64,000 nt of DNA. Origin: Lachnospiraceae bacterium (GTDB taxonomy: Bacteria > Bacillota > Clostridia > Lachnospirales > Lachnospiraceae). Location: NCBI GenBank assembly GCA_017399685.1, contig JAFQBM010000027.1, positions 45,133 through 109,132 of the forward strand. The letters are read 5' to 3'. A program made the position numbers and the translations under genes. Positions 1-9,532 of the stretch are shown piece by piece. The stretch's first letter is position 1. Each line of letters opens with the position of its first letter. The notes beneath the pieces are model-generated. The model saw nothing but the letters and a program-made list of their open reading frames with translations, had not been told where the DNA came from and searched no databases.

Positions 1-1
1 A

Positions 2-2383
2 GGAATCTTAGGTTATACCTTTATTTCTATTGAGACAAATAAAAACTTCCTTAAAAGTCTTGAAGAATCTGTTTCTACTTATCAGGCAGGTTTTTTGTCT
101 AAACTGGAAGTACAAAAAGAAAAAGTGGGTTCTTTAAGCCTTTCCAATGAAGTCGGAAATCTTTTGTTAGACTCTTTAAACTGCTTGTCGATTCAGGAAC
201 TAAAAGCATTGGATAAATCAAATGTAACTGAACTTCTGGTGCAGGCTTCTTCGGAATACAATGACAGCATACAATATTCCCTGTACAGCTCAGAAGGTAC
301 CTTCCTTACTGGTTCGTCTGATATGAAAACTTCACTGAAACCAGCAGAGTGTGAAGCAGCTTACCATAATTCTTCCGTAAGCTTGTCCCAGGATTCCAGT
401 TCCATTAGAATTCTTTCACCTATTATCAGCCACGAAACTACCGTAGGTTATCTGTCCGCTGATATTTCCAGTGAATATTTTCAGGATTTTTTGACAAAAT
501 CCAGAGACGATAAAATACTTAACACGTTCCTTGCTACAAAACAAGGGGAATACGTTCTCCTTACCAAAGAAGATAATACCAAAAACTATACGATTTCCAC
601 CCAACAGTTAAAGGAAATCTATGCTGACTATTACACCAATCAGGTAAACAGTGGAACTACTTCCTTTAGAAGCATCGGAAAATCCATATTAAGTGCCTAT
701 TCCATTATCCCGGAATATGAATGGGTTTTTGTTGCAAATACCCCTCACTTAACAATATCCGATTTTTCTAATTCCATTTTATTATTATTCTTTTGCTATA
801 TTATTTTAGTTGCTTTTATCAGCTATAAAGCAGGAAAACGGTTTGCAAGCAAAATCTTAAAACCGGTTTCTGACTTAAACGAAGCTATGGATGCTTTTAT
901 TTCCAATAAACCAGACTATCAATATGATAATCATTCTTTTGAGGAATTTAAGCAGCTTTCTAGCAGTTATCAATTACTGACTACCTCTATATCAAAAAAG
1001 AATGTAATTTATTCTAAAATGTATGAGGCATTCATCAGTAACGAGGAAGAAATAAAAGAAGAATATTCACAGGTTGCAAAACTGGCATACCGAGACGCCT
1101 TAACCGGTTTAAACAATCGTCTGGCATTTATGAATTATGCGGAAGAAATTATTAAGGACTCCAATCAGTCCACAGATCACCATGCCATTCTTTTTATTGA
1201 CCTGGATAATTTTAAAAATGTAAATGATACTTTAGGACATGATTATGGAGATAATCTTTTAAAACAAATTTCTGCTTCCCTAAGCAGTTTTGCAAAAGAA
1301 GGGGACATCTTAGCCAGAACCGGTGGGGATGAATTCTTGTTCTTTAAAAAGAATGTTGAATCTGAACATGAGTTAAGTGACTTTTGTTCCTCCCTTTTAA
1401 AGCTTTCCCGTATCCCAATCCAGATTAACGAAGAAACCCTAATGGTTTCCATGAGTATTGGTATTGCAAGGTATCCCGATAACGGAAACACCGTAAAAGA
1501 ATTAGTGAAAAATGCAGATATCGCTATGTATACTGCTAAGTCTCAAGGACGTAATGATTTTAGATTCTTTAATTCTACCATGGAGTCTGAAATCAACCGA
1601 AAGAAAGAAGTCATTGAAATTCTTCGGGAAGCCATTAAAAATCATGATTTATATCTGGTTTACCAGCCACAGGCAAATGTCCATACCGGAATTATCATAG
1701 GATACGAAGCCCTGATGCGTTTGGAAAACCCTATTCTTGGATTTATTTCTCCTGCAGAATTTATCCCAATTGCAGAAGAATGTGGTCTTATCCGTGAGCT
1801 GGGGGACTGGGCATTATATGAAGCTTGTCGTTTTAATAAGAGAATCATGGATCAAGGTTACAAGAACATCGTAGTTTCAGTCAATATCTCTCCTGCGCAG
1901 TTAATCGGTGACTCTTTAATTCATGTAGTTCAAGACGTTCTAGCCGCTACCGGATTACCTCCGGAATTATTAGAGTTAGAGATTACAGAAAGCATTTTAA
2001 TGGATTCTATCGAACATAATTTATACATTATTGACTGTATTAAAGCCTTAGGGGTAAAAATCGCTTTGGATGACTTTGGAACGGGTTATTCTTCCCTAAA
2101 TTATCTTACCCGTATTCCAATCAATACCTTAAAGATTGATAAGAGTTTTATTGACCGTATCGTCGTAAATGCAAAAGACGAATTTATTGCAGACACTATT
2201 ATCACCTTAGCCCATAAAATGGATATCGCAGTTGTAGCAGAAGGTGTAGAAGATATTGAACAGTTAAAAATTCTCCAGGAACAGATGTGTGATATCCTGC
2301 AAGGTTACTTCTTTAGTAAACCTTTGTTAGAGAAAGATTTTGAAAAGCTGTTAGCAGAGAACTGTCACAAAAATAACGAGTAA
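2..2383 (+). CDS. Membrane GGDEF-EAL cyclic-di-GMP signalling protein (5' end outside window)
   Basis: The reading frame is open to the first base of the window, so the true start and first membrane helix lie upstream; a TTG at 95 is only an internal codon. In the visible part an extracytoplasmic sensor region of about 260 residues, probably Cache-like, is followed by one membrane helix (about nt 770-830). A GGDEF domain follows with an intact RTGGDEF active site (about nt 1318-1340), then an EAL domain with YEALMR, ELEITES, DDFGTGYSS and KIDKSF. Both halves keep their catalytic signatures, so the protein could make and degrade cyclic-di-GMP. Whether both activities operate is inference. It is convergent with the next gene and ends in a perfect hairpin. 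Confidence 0.9.
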   Translation, partial: GILGYTFISIETNKNFLKSLEESVSTYQAGFLSKLEVQKEKVGSLSLSNEVGNLLLDSLNCLSIQELKALDKSNVTELLVQASSEYNDSIQYSLYSSEGTFLTGSSDMKTSLKPAECEAAYHNSSVSLSQDSSSIRILSPIISHETTVGYLSADISSEYFQDFLTKSRDDKILNTFLATKQGEYVLLTKEDNTKNYTISTQQLKEIYADYYTNQVNSGTTSFRSIGKSILSAYSIIPEYEWVFVANTPHLTISDFSNSILLLFFCYIILVAFISYKAGKRFASKILKPVSDLNEAMDAFISNKPDYQYDNHSFEEFKQLSSSYQLLTTSISKKNVIYSKMYEAFISNEEEIKEEYSQVAKLAYRDALTGLNNRLAFMNYAEEIIKDSNQSTDHHAILFIDLDNFKNVNDTLGHDYGDNLLKQISASLSSFAKEGDILARTGGDEFLFFKKNVESEHELSDFCSSLLKLSRIPIQINEETLMVSMSIGIARYPDNGNTVKELVKNADIAMYTAKSQGRNDFRFFNSTMESEINRKKEVIEILREAIKNHDLYLVYQPQANVHTGIIIGYEALMRLENPILGFISPAEFIPIAEECGLIRELGDWALYEACRFNKRIMDQGYKNIVVSVNISPAQLIGDSLIHVVQDVLAATGLPPELLELEITESILMDSIEHNLYIIDCIKALGVKIALDDFGTGYSSLNYLTRIPINTLKIDKSFIDRIVVNAKDEFIADTIITLAHKMDIAVVAEGVEDIEQLKILQEQMCDILQGYFFSKPLLEKDFEKLLAENCHKNNE

Positions 2384-2386
2384 AAG

Positions 2387-2429
2387 AAAAAGCTATTGCA
2401 ATATAACATTTTGATTGCAATAGCTTTTT
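2387..2429. terminator. Bidirectional intrinsic terminator
   Basis: A perfect 16-bp inverted repeat (2387-2402 with 2414-2429, 11-nt loop) begins with a run of A and ends with a run of T. It can therefore stop transcription from both sides, between the GGDEF-EAL gene and the convergent charged-protein gene. Confidence 0.9.
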
Positions 2430-2504
2430 ATTATTATAATATTGTGATAAAAGTCCTTATGAAGAAAACTTCCATATGTTCAAATCATCCAGGATTCAAA
2501 CTAT

Positions 2505-2960
2505 TTAATACATATCTTCATAATCGTCATACATACCATTTTCATAAGCTTTGGTATAATTTACGTTATTCGCCCGCTTTACCTTTTGCTGCGGTCTTTG
2601 CTTTTCTGTTTTCTTCTTGCTTTCTTCTTTTTTCTTAATGGTCTTCTGCTCGCGTTCTAAACGCTTAATGGTCTCAAATTTATCAGTTTGAAGTTCTTTT
2701 GTCTTACCTGAATCCTTTGAGGAAGACTGACGATGCTTTGCTCTTCCTTCATTATCCAAATCTTTGTCTTTGTTATAACCGCTGCCACTGTCCTTTCGGA
2801 ACTTTCCGGCATTGTTATTTCGGTCCGGTCTTCCTTGTCCCTGAGACTTAAAATTGGGCTTTCGTACTCCTCTTTCTTCTTTCTGAGTACCTCTTTGTGT
2901 TGTTTTTGTGTCATACTGGCTTCTTTGTCTGCTTTCGCCAGCGGAATCGCGTGTTACCAC
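2505..2960 (-). CDS. Small, highly charged, probably disordered protein of unknown function
   Basis: The family is not recognised. The start is set at a GTG (2958-2960) because AAGGAG lies 8 nt upstream and a promoter at 3023-3050 leaves no room for the longer frame reaching 3164. The 151-residue product is rich in Lys, Arg, Glu, Ser, Gln and Gly, with no hydrophobic segment. It has a Lys/Glu-rich stretch near the C-terminus and an acidic, tyrosine-rich tail (YDDYEDMY). The composition suggests intrinsic disorder and possible nucleic-acid contact; that is inference. It is probably monocistronic. Confidence 0.6.
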   Translation of the reverse strand: MVTRDSAGESRQRSQYDTKTTQRGTQKEERGVRKPNFKSQGQGRPDRNNNAGKFRKDSGSGYNKDKDLDNEGRAKHRQSSSKDSGKTKELQTDKFETIKRLEREQKTIKKKEESKKKTEKQRPQQKVKRANNVNYTKAYENGMYDDYEDMY

Positions 2961-3022
2961 AATCGTTTCTCCTTCCGTATCCCTCGAATTTCTATTATCC
3001 TTTATTTTTTCACACAAATTAT

Positions 3023-3050
3023 ATTTTATTATATCTTTAGAGAATGTCAA
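3023..3050 (-). promoter_or_regulatory. Sigma-A-type promoter for the charged-protein gene
   Basis: On the minus strand TTGACA (3045-3050) is separated by 16 nt from TAAAAT (3023-3028). It lies about 65 bp upstream of the GTG start at 2960, which supports the shorter reading of that gene. Confidence 0.65.
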
Positions 3051-3133
3051 TAAATTTTTTCGATTTTTGAAAAAATATTTAAGATAATTTACAGGCTTCC
3101 GTATTAAAACAGCCTTTTGGTAAACCATCTCAT

Positions 3134-4897
3134 TTATGACTTCTTCTCTTTCTTTAAAAGACATCTCACACTGTATGGTTCCAACTTTCCGTCAAATTCT
3201 TTTCCGTTAAATAAATCCATATAGGTTCCCTCTATTGAAATAGAATCTTCCTTTTCATTGTTATAAATCAAAAGAAGCATTTCCTGGTCTTTGTATTCTT
3301 TTTTCAATAAAATCAGATTTTTTTCATTGTCTGTTAAAACCGGGATGGCATCCCCTCTTCGCATAATTTCGTGTTCTTTTCTAAGGGAAATCCATCTCTG
3401 GTAATAAGCGAAAAGTTCTTTATCCTGTTTTTCTTCTTCCCATACCATTCCTCTTCTGCAATCCGGGTCTCCTCCCCCTGTCATTCCTACTTCGTCTCCA
3501 TAATAAATCATTGGAGCACCAGTCCATGCCATTTGAAGTGTTACTGCCATTTTTAATTTTCTCTTATCCTCATTGCAGGCTGTTAAAAATCTGGAACAAT
3601 CATGACTTCCAATCAGATTCCACAACATTGATACTGCTGTATTATGATAATTTCCTCTGACAAAACCTAAACGGCTTACGAAGTCCTCCGCTTTTCCCTG
3701 TTCATTCGCAATCCATTCTGTCATAGCTGTATGGAACGGATAATTCATCACTGTATCGAACTGATCTCCCTGTAACCAGGCAGAAGAATCATACCAGATT
3801 TCTCCAATAATCACTGCATCCTTCTTATGCTTTTTTACTTCATTTCGAAAGAACTGCCAGAATCCAGGTGTTACCTCATCTGCCACATCCATTCTCCAAC
3901 CGTCAATTTGAAAATTTTCCATCCAATATGCTATCATTTTACTAACATATTCCCTTACTGCCGGACAATCCGGATTCAACTGTGGCATTCCTCCATAATA
4001 AGAAAACGCACCATAGTTTGGTATCACACCTCTTACAATGGGACCTATCGGAAACTTATGAATCTGAAACCAGCCCTTATATTCCGATTTTTCCTGTTTT
4101 TCCATCACATCCCGAAATGGTGCAAACGTCCATCCGGAATGGTTAAATACTCCATCCAGAACCAGTTTCATTCCTCTTTTATGAAGTTCCTTTGTCAGCT
4201 CTTTTAAATCTTCTTCTGTTCCAAAATCAGGGTCTATCTGCATATAATCCGTAGTGTCATACTTATGATTAGAAGGAGCTTTAAAAATCGGGGTAAAGTA
4301 TAATACGCTAACTCCTAATTCCTGCAGATAATCCAGTTTTTCCGTAATTCCCTGTATGGTACCACCAAATTTATCCGTAAAATGAGGTTTTGCATTCCAA
4401 TCCGTGAGTCCTTCCTCTTTTCCAGCCTTTATGGACTCTTCCTTCTTCGTGCCACGAGAGAATCTGTCCGGAAAAATCTGATATACAATTCCATCCTGCA
4501 TCCATTCTATAGGCTCAAATAATCGTGAACTTCTTGCATTGTTTGGTATATCATACAAGAATTTTAAATCTGTGATAGGTTCATCAAAAAATTCATAAAC
4601 TCCATAATAACATGGTGTTTTAGAAGAATCTATTAACTCAAAGTAATACTTAATTACCAGTGCATTACTTTCAATTTCTCCTTCATAATAATCAAATAAA
4701 TGGTCGGTGGCTACTTTTTTACATGGAACCTTAGTGATATCTTTTTGTCCATGAATAAATAAATACTTATCCGTAAAAATTATATTTACTTCTTCTACAT
4801 CGTTCTTTTTCGTACGTATTCGAATTACAAAGCGATGCTCTCCTGCACAAAATGCGTATTCTTGATTCATCTTATGAAATACTGCTTCTTTTACCAT
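3134..4897 (-). CDS. GH13 neopullulanase / cyclomaltodextrinase-type alpha-glucanase
   Basis: Cytoplasmic alpha-glucan hydrolase of glycoside hydrolase family 13. An N-terminal beta-sandwich (about residues 1-125) resembles CBM34 of maltogenic amylases and neopullulanases. A (beta/alpha)8 barrel follows with region I DGVFNH, region II GWRMDVADE (nucleophile Asp near 336), region III GEIW (acid/base Glu near 364) and region IV IGSHD (Asp near 431), then a C-terminal beta domain. There is no signal peptide, so it probably acts on imported maltodextrins or cyclodextrins. At 587 residues the length fits subfamily GH13_20. The exact substrate cannot be told from sequence. Confidence 0.9.
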   Translation of the reverse strand: MVKEAVFHKMNQEYAFCAGEHRFVIRIRTKKNDVEEVNIIFTDKYLFIHGQKDITKVPCKKVATDHLFDYYEGEIESNALVIKYYFELIDSSKTPCYYGVYEFFDEPITDLKFLYDIPNNARSSRLFEPIEWMQDGIVYQIFPDRFSRGTKKEESIKAGKEEGLTDWNAKPHFTDKFGGTIQGITEKLDYLQELGVSVLYFTPIFKAPSNHKYDTTDYMQIDPDFGTEEDLKELTKELHKRGMKLVLDGVFNHSGWTFAPFRDVMEKQEKSEYKGWFQIHKFPIGPIVRGVIPNYGAFSYYGGMPQLNPDCPAVREYVSKMIAYWMENFQIDGWRMDVADEVTPGFWQFFRNEVKKHKKDAVIIGEIWYDSSAWLQGDQFDTVMNYPFHTAMTEWIANEQGKAEDFVSRLGFVRGNYHNTAVSMLWNLIGSHDCSRFLTACNEDKRKLKMAVTLQMAWTGAPMIYYGDEVGMTGGGDPDCRRGMVWEEEKQDKELFAYYQRWISLRKEHEIMRRGDAIPVLTDNEKNLILLKKEYKDQEMLLLIYNNEKEDSISIEGTYMDLFNGKEFDGKLEPYSVRCLLKKEKKS

Positions 4898-5004
4898 TCT
4901 TTACACCCGATTTTATCCTTTCTCAGGAATTTTCTTCCTAATTCTCTATATTGTAAACTCTTTCTATCTGAAAGACGAAATCTTTCGTTGTTACACAGTT
5001 TCAT

Positions 5005-5790
5005 TTATTCTGATATCCATCTTTGTCTTTTTCCTTCATATGCCAAAATCGTTGCTGCTATGGCAGCATTTAAAGATTCCACACTACCGCTCATTGGAAT
5101 TTTAATCTTTTTATCTGCGGCTTCGGTTAAACCAGCACTTAAACCATTCCCTTCATTTCCAATGAAAAAGGCAGTTGGTTTTTTTAAATCTTCCTGATAA
5201 AAATCCTTTCCATCCAGATGAGCTGCATAAGTGGTAATATTCTTCCTTTTAAGCCAGGAAACCAGTTCTTCCATATCCTGATTCAAAATAAAGGGAACCC
5301 GGAAAATGGAACCCATGGTAGCACGAATTACCTTAGGATTAAAAATATCTACAGTATCTTTGCTTAAAATCACAGCAGTTACCCCGGCTGCCTCACTGCT
5401 TCTAATAATCGTCCCCAAATTCCCAGGATCCTGTAGATTTTCCAATACCATCAACATAGGATTTTCTTCTTTTTGAAGTTCCTCCAAGGTATACTCCGGC
5501 TGTTTTACCAAAGCCAGAATGCCCTGAGGAGTCTTTGTGTCTGAAATCTTATCAAAGACTTCTTTCGTCACCAGTTCATATTCCTGACCTTTTATGATGT
5601 CCAATACTTCTTCTTTTTTCTGATTGTAGTATTCTTCACTGACATAAAATATAGGATTCCAGGAAGCCGGGATTTCTTTGCAAATCCGAACACCTTCCAC
5701 CAAAAAAACGCCCTGTTCTTTTCTGTCTTTGCTGCTTTTGTTTAATTTTATGATATTTTTTATCTGTTGATTTTTGATTGTTGTTATCAT
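5005..5790 (-). CDS. TrmH/SpoU-family RNA 2'-O-ribose methyltransferase
   Basis: SPOUT-fold methyltransferase using S-adenosylmethionine. The N-terminal third resembles the L30e-like substrate-binding domain of RlmB/TsnR relatives. The C-terminal domain carries the three SpoU motifs: NLQDPGNLGTIIRSSEA, FIGNEGNGLS and SVESLNAAIAATI. The 261-residue length suits the 23S rRNA-type members; the target nucleotide cannot be assigned. It starts 11 bp after the dnaE stop with AAGGG upstream, so it is probably co-transcribed with dnaE. Confidence 0.9.
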   Translation of the reverse strand: MITTIKNQQIKNIIKLNKSSKDRKEQGVFLVEGVRICKEIPASWNPIFYVSEEYYNQKKEEVLDIIKGQEYELVTKEVFDKISDTKTPQGILALVKQPEYTLEELQKEENPMLMVLENLQDPGNLGTIIRSSEAAGVTAVILSKDTVDIFNPKVIRATMGSIFRVPFILNQDMEELVSWLKRKNITTYAAHLDGKDFYQEDLKKPTAFFIGNEGNGLSAGLTEAADKKIKIPMSGSVESLNAAIAATILAYEGKRQRWISE

Positions 5791-5801
5791 CGTATCTGCC
5801 C

Positions 5802-8800
5802 TTATATGGATTTTTTTACTACTTTTACGTTCTTTTCACCAAATTCCTGAATTAATTCCTGCAACAGTTCCTCATCTTCCCTGACACTTAAATTGACCGG
5901 AAGAGTTTTTGCCTTTCTTTCTTCTCGCACATAAATCACCACAGGATTATGTCCCGGAAATTCCCAAAGGATATCATTTAACTTCATTTCTTTTTCTTTG
6001 TATTCTTCCATATTGGTAAACTGAATCCATACTTCCTTCGGCATCTGTTCGAATGCCACCATACGCTCTAAGATTAACTTACCGCCATCTTCTGAAGTCT
6101 GTGCCCTTCCTTTTACATATACCTTCTTATCCATGACCAGCAAATCTTTAAATTTATCATAGACTTTTGGAAAAATAATGACTTCCACAGTTCCTACCAA
6201 ATCTTCAATCTTAATAAATGCCATATTTTGATTATGTTTGGTTAGTTTATAAGTAATGTCGCAAATTAAACCGCCCAGAATGTAAGTTTCATTATCTAAC
6301 GCCATCACATTCTCCGTTTCATCATCCAGCATAAAATCTGTCGTGTAGGCAGTAACATTCTTCACAAGTTCTTCCTGATATTCCTCCAAAGGATGCCCGG
6401 TAATATAACTTCCGGTTACTTCTTTTTCAAATGCCAGTAAATCTTCCTTAGGAAGTTCTTCTACAGCTGGGTACTTTATCTGGAAGTCCTTCTTCTCTTC
6501 TTCTCCCAATAAATCCATCAATGACATCTGTCCTGCCATGGAATGTTTCTTTTCTTTTGTAATTTCATCTACCAAAGTCGTATATGTTAATAACATTTGA
6601 CGGCGGTTCACCAAAAAGCCATCAAATGCACCTGCCTTAATAAAACTTTCAATGGTACGTTTGTTCACTTCCTTACTGGAAAGCCTCTCAATAAAATCAG
6701 ATAAATCCTTATATTTTCCAAATTCTTCTCTATTTTTTACAATGGACTCAATGACATTATGGCCAACGCTCTTTAGTGCGGTCAAACCATATCGGATATT
6801 TCCTTCTGAAACACTAAAACCGCTGATACTTTCATTAATATCTGGTTTCAGCATTTCAATTCCCATCTTCTTACATTCAATGACATAATCCGCTACTTTC
6901 TTTGGATTATCAATAACAGAAGTAAGCAATGCCGCCATAAACTCCACAGGATAATAACATTTTAGATATGCAGTCTGATAGGAAACCACCGCATAAGCTG
7001 CCGCATGGGACTTATTAAAGGCATATTTTGCAAAGTCCGTCATTTCATCAAAAATATGATTCGCCACTTCCTCAGAAATGCCACGATTTACGCAGCCCGG
7101 AACCTGTTCCTCCTCATTTCCATACACGAAGTTTTTACGTTCCTTCTCCATGACATCTGCTTTTTTCTTAGACATGGCACGTCGTACCAAATCACTTCTT
7201 CCCAAGGTATAGCCTGCCAGTTCCATAACGATTTGCATAACCTGTTCCTGATAAACAATACAACCATAGGTAGGATCCAATATCTTTTCCAACTGAGGAC
7301 AGGCATACTGAACCTCTTCCGGGTGATTCTTTCCTTTGATGTATTGAGGAATAAAATCCATGGGACCCGGACGATACAAAGAAATTCCCGCAATGATATC
7401 CTCTAAACTTTTTGGTTTTAGTTCCTTCATGAAAGACTTAAACCCGGCAGATTCTAACTGGAACACACCCTCTGTCTTTCCTTGTCCAATCATTTCAAAT
7501 ACATTGGCATCTTCATAATCAATGCCTTCTATGTTAAATTCTGGATTCTTCTTTTCCTTAATCATACGCACTGCGTTCTGAATAACTGTCAGGGTTCTAA
7601 GTCCTAAAAAGTCCATTTTTAAAAGTCCCAGCTGTTCAATGGTGGTCATGGTGAACTGTGTGGTAATGGCATCTTCTGCCCCTTTCGATAGGGGAACATA
7701 TTCATCAATGGGTCTTTGTCCAATTACCACACCTGCTGCATGCATGGAAGTATGTCTTGGCAGACCTTCTAAACGCTTCGCCATATCCACCAGATAATGA
7801 ACATCTTCCTGTTCTTCATAAGCCCTTGCAAATTCAGGATTGGACTCCAAAGCCTTATCAATGGTAATGTTTAGTTCCTGGGGTATCATTTTCGCAATGA
7901 CATCCACCTTGGCATATGGCATATCCAACGCCCTTCCAACGTCGCGAAGTACACCCTTTGCCGCCATAGTACCAAAGGTTACAATCTGAACCACTTTATC
8001 TTTCCCATACTTTTCTACTACATAATCGATGACTTCCTGTCTACGTTCAAAACAGAAATCCACGTCAATATCCGGCATGGAAACACGTTCCGGATTTAAG
8101 AAACGTTCAAACAGCAAACTATAACGGATAGGGTCGATGTCTGTAATCCCAAGACAATAAGAAACAATACTACCTGCCGCAGAACCTCGCCCCGGTCCTA
8201 CTGCAATGCCGTGATTCTTTGCATAAGAAATAAAGTCACTTACAATAAGGAAATAATCTACATATCCCATTTCCTTTATGGTATTTAATTCGTAAGAAAG
8301 TCTTTCTTTTAATTCTTCCGAAGGAGTGTCTCCATAACGTTTTATCAAGCCTTCTTCACATAATTTCTTTAAATAACCATAAGCATCATAAGGAGCCGGA
8401 ACATCAAATTTCGGCACCTTCTGCTCTCCAAATATGATTTCTACATTACAACGCTCTGCGATTTTCCCTGTGTTCTCCAAAGCATCCAAGGCATAAGGAA
8501 ATAACTCCTCCATTTCTTCCGGTGACTTGCAATAAAACTGCCCTCCTTCGTAACGGAGGCGGTCTTCATCCTGTACCTTTTTCCCGGTCTGAATACAAAG
8601 TAAAATATCGTGGGCCTTCTCATCTTCTTTATAGGTATAATGAATATCATTGGTAGCAACCATGGGAATCCCTGTGTCCTTAGAAAGACGTAAAAGACCA
8701 CTGTTTACCTTTTGCTGCTCCTCATAGCCATGATCTTGTAGTTCCAGATAAAAATTCCCTACACCAAAGATTTCCTGATACTTAAGGGCAGCTTTTTTCG

Positions 8801-9263
8801 CGTCTTCATAGTTATCTTTCTTTAAGAAAGTAGAAACTTCCCCTGCAAGGCAGGCACTTAGAGCAATGATTCCCTCATGATACTGCCTTAACACTTCTTT
8901 ATCCACTCTGGGTTTATAGTAAAATCCTTCTGTAAAGCCTTTGGAAACAATTTTCATCAGATTATGATATCCCTTATCATCTTCTGCCAAAAGCACTAAA
9001 TGGTGATATCGTTCTTCTCCTTTTACTACTTCCCTGTCGAATCTGGAGCCTGGCGAAACATAGATTTCACATCCAATAATAGGTTTTACCCCTACCGCTT
9101 TGGCTTCCCGATAAAAATCTATGACTCCATACATGACTCCATGGTCTGTAATCGCCATGCTGTCCATTCCCAGTTCTTTTGCCCGTTTTAATAATTCTTT
9201 AATCTTACTGGAGCCATCCAACAAACTATATTCCGTATGCACATGTAAATGGCTAAATGACAT
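5802..9263 (-). CDS. dnaE: DNA polymerase III subunit alpha (DnaE)
   Basis: Catalytic subunit of the C-family replicative polymerase, 1153 residues, normal for DnaE1. The N-terminal PHP domain begins SHLHVHTEYSLLDG and includes AITDHG. The palm carries PDIDVDF near residue 396, giving the metal-binding aspartates. Helix-hairpin-helix elements follow, and a C-terminal OB fold lies near residues 990-1065 (YILGGLICDI). The start ATG has GGGAGGT 7 nt upstream. Firmicutes normally also have PolC, so this is probably the primer-extending DnaE rather than the only replicase; that is family knowledge, not visible here. Confidence 0.97.
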   Translation of the reverse strand: MSFSHLHVHTEYSLLDGSSKIKELLKRAKELGMDSMAITDHGVMYGVIDFYREAKAVGVKPIIGCEIYVSPGSRFDREVVKGEERYHHLVLLAEDDKGYHNLMKIVSKGFTEGFYYKPRVDKEVLRQYHEGIIALSACLAGEVSTFLKKDNYEDAKKAALKYQEIFGVGNFYLELQDHGYEEQQKVNSGLLRLSKDTGIPMVATNDIHYTYKEDEKAHDILLCIQTGKKVQDEDRLRYEGGQFYCKSPEEMEELFPYALDALENTGKIAERCNVEIIFGEQKVPKFDVPAPYDAYGYLKKLCEEGLIKRYGDTPSEELKERLSYELNTIKEMGYVDYFLIVSDFISYAKNHGIAVGPGRGSAAGSIVSYCLGITDIDPIRYSLLFERFLNPERVSMPDIDVDFCFERRQEVIDYVVEKYGKDKVVQIVTFGTMAAKGVLRDVGRALDMPYAKVDVIAKMIPQELNITIDKALESNPEFARAYEEQEDVHYLVDMAKRLEGLPRHTSMHAAGVVIGQRPIDEYVPLSKGAEDAITTQFTMTTIEQLGLLKMDFLGLRTLTVIQNAVRMIKEKKNPEFNIEGIDYEDANVFEMIGQGKTEGVFQLESAGFKSFMKELKPKSLEDIIAGISLYRPGPMDFIPQYIKGKNHPEEVQYACPQLEKILDPTYGCIVYQEQVMQIVMELAGYTLGRSDLVRRAMSKKKADVMEKERKNFVYGNEEEQVPGCVNRGISEEVANHIFDEMTDFAKYAFNKSHAAAYAVVSYQTAYLKCYYPVEFMAALLTSVIDNPKKVADYVIECKKMGIEMLKPDINESISGFSVSEGNIRYGLTALKSVGHNVIESIVKNREEFGKYKDLSDFIERLSSKEVNKRTIESFIKAGAFDGFLVNRRQMLLTYTTLVDEITKEKKHSMAGQMSLMDLLGEEEKKDFQIKYPAVEELPKEDLLAFEKEVTGSYITGHPLEEYQEELVKNVTAYTTDFMLDDETENVMALDNETYILGGLICDITYKLTKHNQNMAFIKIEDLVGTVEVIIFPKVYDKFKDLLVMDKKVYVKGRAQTSEDGGKLILERMVAFEQMPKEVWIQFTNMEEYKEKEMKLNDILWEFPGHNPVVIYVREERKAKTLPVNLSVREDEELLQELIQEFGEKNVKVVKKSI

Positions 9264-9317
9264 GGTGTTACCTCCCTTTGTATACTGGCAGCTTATTGCG
9301 AAACTTTATTTTTGCAA

Positions 9318-9460
9318 GAGCGATACAAAAGAAATAAAACATCGCAGGCGCGCTTTCGCTGCGTTCGGCTCGTAGCGGTACTAAATTCGAGGCAAGCCTC
9401 TCATTAAGTACCGACGGCCTCATAGCACCTGCTTATGTGTTTATTTCTTTTGCATCACTC
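9318..9460. repeat. 143-bp GC-rich imperfect palindrome (REP/MITE-like)
   Basis: Long near-palindrome in the gap between dnaE and the DUF5662 gene. The outer arms (9318-9342 and 9435-9460) pair almost throughout. Inner pairs include GCAGG (9344-9348) with CCTGC (9428-9432), CGGTACT (9376-9382) with AGTACCG (9407-9413), and GAGGC with GCCTC around a 2-nt loop at 9394. The interior is far more GC-rich than its surroundings. It encodes no protein, and only one copy is seen in this window. Confidence 0.65.
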
Positions 9461-9532
9461 AATATACGTTTTGGATAGTTTCACAATACCTAAACTCAGT
9501 TTTTAATGTTTCTCATAACGTAATCTTGGCTG

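Noticed and set aside
2961..3164. N-terminal extension of the charged-protein gene to 3164
   Set aside because: It would overlap the amylase 3' end and run across the gene's own promoter; the GTG at 2960 has a good ribosome site.
4970..4986. GAAAGA/TCTTTC hairpin between the SpoU methylase and amylase genes
   Set aside because: Six-base stem, AT-rich, no proper T-run; chance is likely.
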